From: Anaerolineales bacterium
Lineage (GTDB): Bacteria; Chloroflexota; Anaerolineae; Anaerolineales; UBA4823
NCBI GenBank assembly: GCA_003105035.1
Contig: PQAL01000018.1
Coordinates: 124,001 to 188,000, forward strand
DNA: 64,000 nt
Direction of reading: 5' to 3'
The notes under the pieces are model-generated. The model was not told the DNA's origin, did no database searches, and saw only the letters and a program-made list of their open reading frames with translations. The position numbers and the translations under genes are program-made. The stretch's first letter is position 1. Each line of letters opens with the position of its first letter. Shown one piece after another: positions 1 through 6,905 of this stretch.

Positions 1-183
1 CGTGAACGCATCACCAAGGCGCTAGCTGAAGCTGAATCCCAAGGCAACCGCCTGGAAAAATTGCTTGCCGGCTCGTTTGCTGAGCGTGCCCCGGCAGAAA
101 TTGTCCTGAAAGAAAGGGAGAAACTGCTCACTTTTAAAGAAACGGTTGAGTTGTTACAAAAACAGCTGGATGCCTTAGGTTGA
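1..183 (+). CDS. valS: Valyl-tRNA synthetase, C-terminal end (partial)
   Basis: Open from the first base to a TGA at 181-183; 60 residues are visible and the 5' part lies outside the window. The peptide is a charged helical stretch with the pattern SFAERAPAEIVLKERE, which matches the C-terminal coiled-coil arm of bacterial ValRS that follows the anticodon-binding domain. The full enzyme charges tRNA-Val with valine in the cytoplasm. It is followed at once by a rho-independent terminator, so it is the last gene of its transcript. The assignment depends on the tail only; other long class I synthetases lack this arm. Confidence 0.75.
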   Translation, partial: RERITKALAEAESQGNRLEKLLAGSFAERAPAEIVLKEREKLLTFKETVELLQKQLDALG

Positions 184-200
184 TTACCGGATGAGTAGAA

Positions 201-235
201 GGGCTGCTTGTCTCGATAGGCAGCCCTCTTATTTT
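201..235 (+). terminator. Rho-independent terminator after valS
   Basis: A 7-bp stem GGGCTGC/GCAGCCC (201-207 with 220-226) with a 12-nt loop is followed by a T-rich run. It also overlaps the last codons of the convergent exonuclease gene. Confidence 0.75.
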
Positions 236-1461
236 AACGCGGTTGATTTTTTTCGCTTCAATCGCTCCAGGCGGTGTTCAAATTCAGATTGCCATTGAAG
301 CTTCTCGTTGGTCGGAAGCTCAATGACTTCTAGTAGATCTAAAGCCTCCTGGGTCCAACGGAGAGCTAGATCTAAGTCTTCAGCATGGTGTTCGTAATAT
401 TTGGCCAACTCTTCAAAGGCAAACATCTGTTTTCGTTTGGCTGCTTGTTCCCACAACAGTATGGCGGCCTTGTAATTATTTGTCCGCTTATGTAATAGTG
501 CCAGGCGGAGTAGGGTGTCGTCAAAAATTCTCTCCGGCAGCCCTTGAGCAAGGCAGGTCTCAAACAAACTCAAAGCCTTATCCGTGTGTCCAAGTTCTTC
601 CAGCAACCTTGCCACAGCAGCCAGGTCTGCAAATTCTCCGCCTACCCGGACCAGCGGATCTTCCAACAAGGCGGAGGTATGATTCAGGAGCGCAGCGAGG
701 GAAACTACATCCATAGCATTATGGTAAAACACGCGCTGCAGGGGTCGGGCATCTCCATCCCGCAAATAGTCGAAGTAGATCTGGGGGATCATCCAACCTG
801 GGATCTCCTCATCTGTCCTGTTGGCATGCAGGATTTGGACTTCCAGGTTCGCCAAAGTCCGGCTGGGTAACCGGTCTCGCCATAAACGGCGGGCCAAATG
901 TAGAAGATCAACATGGGAGAGATCCATGAAGGGTGATTTCCACCCCTGCAATGTATATCTCGTGTTTAGCAGGGGTACATCGAAAGATTTTCCATTAAAA
1001 CTTACGATGGTTTGGCTGGGTGCCAGGAACTGCTCCAATGCCAGTAACAAGGCTGGCTCATCCAGGGGGTCAGGCATGAAATACTGGGCCAGGTGAAAGC
1101 CTTCAGGGTCCAGCCGGCCAACTCCAATGAGGAAAGCAAAGGTTCCGGTTCCACCCGCCAGCCCTGAAGTCTCAGTGTCCAGGAAAACCAGACTCTCCGG
1201 TTCCTGGTCAGCGATTCCTATTTCACCCGCCCATTCAGCGATCGTCAGTGGCCTGGTATTAATCCGCAATCCGATCTGACCCTGGAGATAGCTGATTGGG
1301 AAGTCTTGCTCAATCACGTACGCCCGGCCATTGCCAGCCTCGATGAAACGTCCAGGTACGATTTCTTCGACTGGATGCTTCCTTCTGGGTTGGGGAGCAG
1401 GAAGATCCTGGGTGCCTACCTTTACTCCCAGGGCTCGTAAACGGTCAGAGAGGGTTGGCAT
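229..1461 (-). CDS. RNase H-like DEDD exonuclease with helical-repeat tail (YprB-like)
   Basis: 410 residues. The middle part carries the acidic motifs of an RNase H-like 3'-5' exonuclease fold: LDTETSG (D95, E97), FNGKSFDVPLL and HNAMDVVSL. This arrangement is that of the YprB-type RNase_H_2 proteins. The last 120 residues look like TPR-type helical repeats, a common companion in this family. Substrate unknown; a role in DNA or RNA end processing is inferred from the family. It lies convergent to valS and divergent from the sphingoid-base operon. ATG start; no better alternative seen. Confidence 0.7.
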   Translation of the reverse strand: MPTLSDRLRALGVKVGTQDLPAPQPRRKHPVEEIVPGRFIEAGNGRAYVIEQDFPISYLQGQIGLRINTRPLTIAEWAGEIGIADQEPESLVFLDTETSGLAGGTGTFAFLIGVGRLDPEGFHLAQYFMPDPLDEPALLLALEQFLAPSQTIVSFNGKSFDVPLLNTRYTLQGWKSPFMDLSHVDLLHLARRLWRDRLPSRTLANLEVQILHANRTDEEIPGWMIPQIYFDYLRDGDARPLQRVFYHNAMDVVSLAALLNHTSALLEDPLVRVGGEFADLAAVARLLEELGHTDKALSLFETCLAQGLPERIFDDTLLRLALLHKRTNNYKAAILLWEQAAKRKQMFAFEELAKYYEHHAEDLDLALRWTQEALDLLEVIELPTNEKLQWQSEFEHRLERLKRKKSTALK

Positions 1462-1654
1462 GGAAGTTTGTACTATTCATCAAATTATTCATTACCATTG
1501 TTAGAACCAGGACTCGGGCGATTCTAATCATTAATGATACTGCATCTCAAACATATGATTCAGATTGACGAAGTCAAGGGTATTTCCAATATCGACGAAT
1601 ACCTCATATTGCGGTTAATAATTAATAACGTTATATTTTATACCCAATCGCAGG

Positions 1655-1660
1655 TATAAT
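1655..1660 (+). promoter_or_regulatory. Possible -10 box for the sphingoid-base operon
   Basis: A consensus TATAAT lies about 90 bases before the reductase start, in the AT-rich 1462-1750 gap. The matching -35 region (TATATT at 1632) is poor. This is the best candidate in the gap, but weak. Confidence 0.3.
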
Positions 1661-1750
1661 CTTTTTCTCTAAACAACCACGGATGAATTTAATAACAACG
1701 CGATAATCTGCTGGGGATAACCTTTTGGAATTCTTTGGGTTAATGAGTAT

Positions 1751-2605
1751 ATGAAAATCAAAGCGCAGTTAGGGAAGGGAAAAGTTGCCCTGGTTACGGG
1801 TGGGTCGAGCGGGATTGGTAAGGCTGTTGCCTGTGCGTTGGCAATGAGGGGCATGCACGTATGCCTGTTAGCCCAGCGCCAGGAATTGTTGGATTCTGCG
1901 CTTACCGAAGTAGAAAAGTATCGTGAGAACAAAGAACAGCTAATTGCAACGATATCTGCAGATGTTTCGGATTGGGATAGTGTTCAAAAGGCGATGCAGA
2001 TTATCATGAAGCAATCGGGTACACCAGATATTCTGATCAATGCTGCTGGGGTTGCTCACCCAGGTTATGTGCAGGATTTGGATCTCTCCATTTTCAATTG
2101 GATGATGCAGGTAAATTACTTTGGAACGGTCTATGCTACCAAAGCCCTCTTGCCAGGCATGGTGAGTCGGGGTAGTGGTTATATTGTGAACATCTCCTCA
2201 GTTGCCGGGTTTATCGGCACGTTTGGCTACACCGCCTATGGTGCTTCGAAGTTTGCTGTGCGCGGTTTTTCTGATGCGCTAAGGCAAGAGCTGAAGCTAT
2301 ACGGGATTGGCGTCTCGGTCGTATTCCCAGGTGATACACAAACAGCTCAGCTCGAGTATGAAAATAAGGTCAAGCCACCTGAAACTAAGGCACTGGCTGG
2401 TAATACCAAGGTTATGTCAGCTGACGACGTCGCTAGAATTATTATTACGGGTATTGAGCATGGACAGTATAAAATTTTGCCGGGTGCTGAGACAAAATTA
2501 CTCTATCTGCTCAATAACATCGTTGGGGGTACGTTGGCATCTGTAATGGATCAAATAGTTGCCAAGGCTAACCGCAAGAAAAATCCGAACTTGAAAGAGG
2601 CATGA
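1751..2605 (+). CDS. Short-chain dehydrogenase, probable 3-ketodihydrosphingosine reductase
   Basis: 284 residues, classical SDR. The NAD(P)-binding glycine motif TGGSSGIG is at 16-23, and the catalytic pair is Y163 and K167 in TAYGASK. The C-terminal part has a pattern like that after the active site in eukaryotic KDSR/Tsc10 (FPGDTQTAQLEYENKVKP: a P-x-D-T, then E-x-E-N-K-x-K-P). KDSR reduces 3-ketosphinganine to sphinganine. The next gene, three bases downstream, is a serine palmitoyltransferase-like enzyme that would make that substrate; this is the strongest argument for the call. A generic SDR of other substrate remains possible. No strong Shine-Dalgarno; the ATG is the only sensible start before the glycine motif. 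Confidence 0.65.
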   Translation: MKIKAQLGKGKVALVTGGSSGIGKAVACALAMRGMHVCLLAQRQELLDSALTEVEKYRENKEQLIATISADVSDWDSVQKAMQIIMKQSGTPDILINAAGVAHPGYVQDLDLSIFNWMMQVNYFGTVYATKALLPGMVSRGSGYIVNISSVAGFIGTFGYTAYGASKFAVRGFSDALRQELKLYGIGVSVVFPGDTQTAQLEYENKVKPPETKALAGNTKVMSADDVARIIITGIEHGQYKILPGAETKLLYLLNNIVGGTLASVMDQIVAKANRKKNPNLKEA

Positions 2606-2608
2606 AAC

Positions 2609-3787
2609 ATGGATATTTTCGATAAGTGCTCTGAATTTACATATGCAAAAGAGTTCATTGCGTCGGGGTATTACCCTTATTTTATTCCCATGGAAGGTAA
2701 CGAAGGCAGCGAAGCAATTTGTAAGGGCAGGCGCCTGATCATGATTGGATCGAACAATTATCTGGGCTTAACTACGCATCCGAAAGTCAGGCAAGCTGCG
2801 ATTGATGCCATTAAACAGTATGGCACGAGCTGTACCGGCTCTCGTTTTTTGAATGGTACCCTGGAGCTGCATGAGCAGCTTGAGCACGAGCTGGCTGCTT
2901 GGGTAGGCAAGCAAGCAGCACTGGTTTTCTCGACAGGTATGCAGGTTAACCTGGGCACGATCAGCTCCCTGGTTGGCCGGAATGACGTGGTGGTGCTCGA
3001 TCGGGATGATCACGCCAGCATCGTTGATGGAGCACGTTTGGGCTGGGGTAAGGTAAAGCGCTTCCAGCACAATAATATCGACGATCTGGAGCGTGTTTTG
3101 GCAGGATTGGATGAGAGCGTAGGGAGATTGGTGGTTGTGGATGGGCTATTCAGTATGGAGGGCGATATTGCCCCTCTGCCCGAGATTTCCAGGATATGCA
3201 AGCGGTATGGAGCACGGTTGATGGTCGATGATGCCCACGCGCTGGGTGTGCTGGGTGGTGGCCGGGGAACCGAAGCTCATTTTGGGCTAACTGGCGCAGT
3301 CGACTTGATCATGGGGACCTTTAGTAAATCCCTGGCGTCCCTCGGTGGATATATCGCTGGTGACGAGGATATTATCCATTATATTAAGCATCATGCCCGC
3401 TCGCTTATCTTTAGTGCCAGCATCCCGCCGGCCAATGCTGCCACCGCGCTGGCAGCTTTACAGGTCATGCGTGAAGAGCCTGAACGGGTGAAGCGAGTTA
3501 ATGATATCGGTGAGTTTATGCGCAAAAACTATCAGGAGCTGGGTTTCAATACGGGTAATTCGGTCTCGCCGATCATTCCCATATTTATCGGTGATGACAA
3601 GCGGGCTGCGATAGTCTGGAAAGCCATGTTTGAGGCAGGTGTTTACACGAATATGGTTGTATCACCCGCAGTACCCGAAGGAAAGCAGCTGCTGCGGACA
3701 AGCTACATGGCCACTCATACCGATGAACAACTGCATCGGGTTTTAGACATCTTCTCCGAGGTCGGCAAACAGGTGGGCATCATCTAA
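2609..3787 (+). CDS. Serine palmitoyltransferase-like PLP enzyme (alpha-oxoamine synthase)
   Basis: 392 residues, full length for the alpha-oxoamine synthase family (KBL, AONS, ALAS, SPT). Visible landmarks are the N-terminal SNNYLGLTTHPKV, the cofactor motif VDDAHALGVLGG and the PLP lysine K240 in TFSKSLASLGGY. The S-K-S-x-A-S-x-G-G-Y form fits SPT better than KBL (G-K-A-x-G) or AONS. SPT condenses serine with an acyl thioester to 3-ketosphinganine, the first step of sphingolipid synthesis. It is coupled to the upstream KDSR-like gene with a 3-nt gap. Its 3' end overlaps the convergent metalloenzyme gene by 45 bases. AONS or an unassigned oxoamine synthase are the alternatives. Confidence 0.65.
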   Translation: MDIFDKCSEFTYAKEFIASGYYPYFIPMEGNEGSEAICKGRRLIMIGSNNYLGLTTHPKVRQAAIDAIKQYGTSCTGSRFLNGTLELHEQLEHELAAWVGKQAALVFSTGMQVNLGTISSLVGRNDVVVLDRDDHASIVDGARLGWGKVKRFQHNNIDDLERVLAGLDESVGRLVVVDGLFSMEGDIAPLPEISRICKRYGARLMVDDAHALGVLGGGRGTEAHFGLTGAVDLIMGTFSKSLASLGGYIAGDEDIIHYIKHHARSLIFSASIPPANAATALAALQVMREEPERVKRVNDIGEFMRKNYQELGFNTGNSVSPIIPIFIGDDKRAAIVWKAMFEAGVYTNMVVSPAVPEGKQLLRTSYMATHTDEQLHRVLDIFSEVGKQVGII

Positions 3788-4765
3788 AACTTTAGAAATA
3801 CCCAGAATATCCAGAATAGCGGGGGCGATATCTGTTAAATCCAGGCTTTGCTTGGAACCGCGTGATTGGAATAACTTTCTGATAAAAGCCTGGCGCAATT
3901 CGGTTGCCCCGATGAGCAACAGGGGTACATTGTTACGTGTGTGGCGGCGGGTGCTCAAATCCTCCATATTTCCATGGTCAGAGGTAAGCAGGATCAGACC
4001 ATTTTCATGATCCCATGCCTCAACCAGGCTCCCCAGAACCCTGTCAAAAAGCTCGAGCAAGTGAACTGCATCATCCATCTCCTGGTGGTGACCGGCGATA
4101 TCGGTTAGCCAATATTCGAAGACTGTAAGATCATGACCGCTTGCCAGGCAGCACAATCTTTCACCAGCTTGCTCAAGGTTGAGCACAGGGGTATCGATGT
4201 AACCGAGATGGCTTCTCCAGCCCTCGGCGGTGAAATCAGCCGAGATAGCCTTATCATTTCGTAAATCTATCTCGGTTTTCAACGGGATACCAGCCTGGAT
4301 CATGGATAAGGCGATTACTCCGGGAATGCGGTAGCCTGCATCAATGGATTGAAAATAGCGTGGTGGAAAGGCATTGACCAAACTGGCTGTTTTGCCTCCC
4401 ATGATTAATTGGGTTAATAAGTTTCTCTTTTCCAGCAGGTTAATTATGGCAGGGGTTGGTTTGGGGCCGTCGTGATAGCCAATAAGGGCTGGAACATTCA
4501 TTCCGGTCATCAGGGCTGCCTGTCCCGTAGCAGACTGTGGCAAGCCTTCCACCCCAAGGCAGGCATCCAGAGCGAATAATGAGGCCCATTCGGTATTAAT
4601 AAATTGGGGGTTATGAGCGCTCATAACCAGCTGGTCCTGGGTCATCATATTGTGCCCCCCTAAGAGCTGGTCCAGTATGGGCAGTGTCGCCCTGGCAAAT
4701 GGATTGATGTGTGGATTTGCTTCCCCCACTCCAATCCCATCCAGGAACAGGAATAAAACCTTCAC
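3743..4765 (-). CDS. Alkaline phosphatase superfamily metalloenzyme (phosphomutase-like)
   Basis: 340 residues. Features of the metal-dependent phosphoglycerate mutase/phosphopentomutase fold are LFLDGIGVG at the N-terminus, the nucleophile region SATGQAALMTG, DIAGHH, and the metal motif LTSDHGNMEDLS near 265. The usual iPGM insertion domain is not present at full length, so it is not a standard glycolytic mutase; substrate unknown. It overlaps the SPT gene by 45 nt at their 3' ends and lies 9 nt after the methyltransferase gene, with which it is probably cotranscribed. Confidence 0.65.
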   Translation of the reverse strand: MKVLFLFLDGIGVGEANPHINPFARATLPILDQLLGGHNMMTQDQLVMSAHNPQFINTEWASLFALDACLGVEGLPQSATGQAALMTGMNVPALIGYHDGPKPTPAIINLLEKRNLLTQLIMGGKTASLVNAFPPRYFQSIDAGYRIPGVIALSMIQAGIPLKTEIDLRNDKAISADFTAEGWRSHLGYIDTPVLNLEQAGERLCCLASGHDLTVFEYWLTDIAGHHQEMDDAVHLLELFDRVLGSLVEAWDHENGLILLTSDHGNMEDLSTRRHTRNNVPLLLIGATELRQAFIRKLFQSRGSKQSLDLTDIAPAILDILGISKVLDDAHLFADLGEDV

Positions 4766-4774
4766 TGGATGATT

Positions 4775-5356
4775 CTACCTGCCCTTCCCATCTGATTTTT
4801 TCTGGAGCGCGAACCAAGCTGAGGGGCGTATGCCTCTTTCTGTGCTGTCTTTCCGCTCTACCAGCTGTAGGGTTTGTGTAATGAAATTTATATCCATTTC
4901 AGTGGCTCCGGGTCCAGCATTATCCGGGATCGCCTTCATGAACATATATAAAAGGAAGGTACCCCTATCCGCCAGGAGCTGGTCAATTTTTAGAATATAA
5001 GCCTGGCGCGTAGAGGCTGGCAGGCTATGAAAGCAACCCATATCGAGAATCAAGTCAAACTTGCCTGTGATATTCCCCAGGCGGGTCACATCATCTACAC
5101 GAAATTCAGCCTGAGCGCCATATTGCTCAGCGTTCTTCCTGGCAATATTAATGGCTCGCTTGACGAAATCCACGCCGATCACCTCCCACCCTTGTTTTGC
5201 CAGGGTGATCACGTTCGTTCCCGTTCCACATCCCAGGTCTAATGCCCTACCTGGAGCGTGGGAGGCGATAAAATCAAGCAGCTCAGGTGGAGATATCCCA
5301 GTATCCCATACCGGTTTTTGGAGATAAGCAAGGTTAAAGAATACTTTTCGCATCAT
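4775..5356 (-). CDS. Class I SAM-dependent methyltransferase
   Basis: 193 residues with the AdoMet-binding glycine motif LDLGCGTGTN (about 40-49) followed by the acidic ribose-binding strand end VIGVDF, and later DLILDMGCFHSL in the motif IV position. This is a small single-domain Rossmann methyltransferase of the type that acts on small molecules. The acceptor cannot be read from sequence. First gene of a two-gene minus-strand unit with the metalloenzyme. The insertion sequence lies about 70 bases upstream and may have separated it from its promoter. Confidence 0.7.
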   Translation of the reverse strand: MMRKVFFNLAYLQKPVWDTGISPPELLDFIASHAPGRALDLGCGTGTNVITLAKQGWEVIGVDFVKRAINIARKNAEQYGAQAEFRVDDVTRLGNITGKFDLILDMGCFHSLPASTRQAYILKIDQLLADRGTFLLYMFMKAIPDNAGPGATEMDINFITQTLQLVERKDSTERGIRPSAWFALQKKSDGKGR

Positions 5357-5408
5357 GTGGACTATTTTACTCCAATTTATTCCCTATCAAGATGCTAATC
5401 TGTTGGTT

Positions 5409-5425
5409 AATTTGGGGCAAAGCTT
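5409..5425. repeat. Left 17-bp target-site duplication of the IS
   Basis: AATTTGGGGCAAAGCTT, identical to 6819-6835 on the other side of the element. Confidence 0.9.
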
Positions 5426-5450
5426 GTTAGTAAAACCTGAAAAGTGAACT
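5426..5450 (+). repeat. Left terminal inverted repeat of the IS
   Basis: Begins GTTAGTAAAACC and ends in GAAAAGTGAACT. It matches the reverse complement of 6794-6818 at 22 of 25 positions. A second, subterminal copy of the core lies at 5458-5473 and overlaps the last codons of the transposase gene. Confidence 0.88.
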
Positions 5451-5460
5451 CATTCAAACT

Positions 5461-6711
5461 TCAAAAGTGAACTCTAAGATTGGCAAGTGGCAGGTTGAGG
5501 GAGTGGACAAGTTTCCTGTTCCACCAGATACGAACTTCACGCACTTGTTTTGCAAGATTGGGAACCATGTGCAGTTCCACATCTTCCCGTAATGGAACAT
5601 GTGGAACCTCGATTTCCTGATTGAAGAGTGATATGCGACGATAACCGTTCAAAGTACGCATGTCCCGTAAACAGAATATATCTTTGGACGAGGTGTAAGG
5701 TTTTGGTAGGGCAAAAGGGCGGAAAAGGCTGGTACCTGCTTTTCTGGCCTTCTCAAAACGTATATTGGGAATTTCACCGTTCGTAGAATGGACCTGGTGA
5801 TTGTTGTATCGATCGACCTCATTGCGCAAGACGCTACGCACTTCATCCAGGGTGGTAAGCTTTTCCAGTGCACATGTGCGAACAATACGATCCTGTAACC
5901 ATCTATAGGGTCGTTCGACCTTGCCTTTGGCCTGTGGCGAGAGGGCATAGGTGACATCTACGCTCATCAGACGCATGACCTGGCGCCATTGGGGATCGAT
6001 ATTATCGGTAAGGAGAACATGTTTTCGCCAGACCGAGTCGCGCTCTTGTACAAAGCGAAAGACGCGCAAATTGTCCACATAGTAGCTCAAAGGAAGACCA
6101 AAAGCCTGTAGGACAGCCTGAGCTGCCTGAATATGAGCCCAGGATGTCTCTTGAGTGAAGAAATCAGCAAAAAGCAGCATACGGCTGTAATCATCCAAGG
6201 AGGTGATCAGGGTCCATTTCTGTTCAGCAAAAGGTGACCAGCGATGCGTAGAAGCGTCATGTTGTATCAGGGCTCCGATGGTGGTGGTGATCACTTCTCG
6301 GTCATGAACTTTGTGCTTGCGATGAGGCAGGTAACAGTCCATCTCTTTAGCTCGTTTGGTGATCGTCGTAGCAGAGACGGTGATCCCTTTCGTCTTCAGC
6401 CGATCTTGTACGGCCAGGTAGTTGTAATTGGAAATCGGAAGTTCGGGATTTTCTATCAAGGCCTTTTCCCGTAATAATTCTTCAGCAATTGCCGCTTCTA
6501 TGTCTGGTGATAAACGGGCAGGCGTTGTTCGGCGGTAAGCGATCGAGAAAGCTTCTGGGTTCTGGCGATACTCTTTAAGCATTGCAAAGAACCTGGTTTT
6601 ACTAATATGCAGGATCTCTTCTAATTCAGAGCGAGTGATTGTGCCTTGGGTATAGCTTTTCAATAATATTTTTACCTGCTCAACGGTGAAACGCTTGTGA
6701 ATTTGATCCAT
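5461..6711 (-). CDS. IS transposase with rve-type DDE core
   Basis: 416 residues from the preferred ATG at 6711, which has AAAGAGG just upstream; a longer reading frame to 6756 runs into the terminal repeats and is less likely. The N-terminal third has helix-turn-helix signature (SELEEILHISKTRFFAML). The catalytic core shows QHDAS, YYVDN and GKVERPYRWLQDR as the likely D, D and E positions of an integrase-type fold. The product would cut and join the IS ends. The stop codon lies within the subterminal repeat at the left end, so the gene fills the element. Confidence 0.85.
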   Translation of the reverse strand: MDQIHKRFTVEQVKILLKSYTQGTITRSELEEILHISKTRFFAMLKEYRQNPEAFSIAYRRTTPARLSPDIEAAIAEELLREKALIENPELPISNYNYLAVQDRLKTKGITVSATTITKRAKEMDCYLPHRKHKVHDREVITTTIGALIQHDASTHRWSPFAEQKWTLITSLDDYSRMLLFADFFTQETSWAHIQAAQAVLQAFGLPLSYYVDNLRVFRFVQERDSVWRKHVLLTDNIDPQWRQVMRLMSVDVTYALSPQAKGKVERPYRWLQDRIVRTCALEKLTTLDEVRSVLRNEVDRYNNHQVHSTNGEIPNIRFEKARKAGTSLFRPFALPKPYTSSKDIFCLRDMRTLNGYRRISLFNQEIEVPHVPLREDVELHMVPNLAKQVREVRIWWNRKLVHSLNLPLANLRVHF

Positions 6712-6793
6712 GATGACCTCTTTTTGGTTCAAATCTATCATGGAGGAGGTGTTCACTTTTCAACTGATAACGGTTCACTTTTCAGGCTTGAAC

Positions 6794-6818
6794 AGTTCAC
6801 TTTTCAAGTTTGAATAAC
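6794..6818 (-). repeat. Right terminal inverted repeat of the IS
   Basis: Reverse complement begins GTTATTCAAACTTG. Two further copies of the TTCACTTTTCA core lie inward of it (near 6754-6785), giving three repeats at this end. Confidence 0.88.
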
Positions 6819-6835
6819 AATTTGGGGCAAAGCTT
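6819..6835. repeat. Right 17-bp target-site duplication of the IS
   Basis: Exact copy of 5409-5425. Its last base is also the first base of the -35 box of the next gene. Confidence 0.9.
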
Positions 6836-6863
6836 TGACAACTTGCCTTGTTTCCTGTAAAAT
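6835..6863 (+). promoter_or_regulatory. Sigma-70 type promoter of the EF-G paralogue
   Basis: TTGACA (6835-6840), a 17-bp spacer, then TAAAAT (6858-6863), about 40 bases before the start codon. The IS sits directly against the -35 box without damaging it, so any upstream activator element has been displaced by 1.4 kb. Confidence 0.8.
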
Positions 6864-6905
6864 CAAGGTTTGTCTGAATTTAGCTGATAAAAGGAAGGTT
6901 TCATA

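Larger units (their letters stand above)
5426..6818. mobile_element. Complete insertion sequence, 1393 bp, DDE transposase
   Basis: Bounded by 25-bp terminal inverted repeats (5426-5450 and 6794-6818, 22 of 25 matching, outer end GTTA) and by an exact 17-bp direct repeat outside them. Inside each end the core TGAAAAGTGAAC is repeated: two copies on the left, three on the right, which look like multiple transposase binding sites. It contains one transposase gene. A duplication this long is unusual; from memory, long duplications are described for IS1202/ISTde1-like elements, and family membership should be settled by an ISfinder search. The intact ends and ORF suggest recent activity. Confidence 0.9.
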
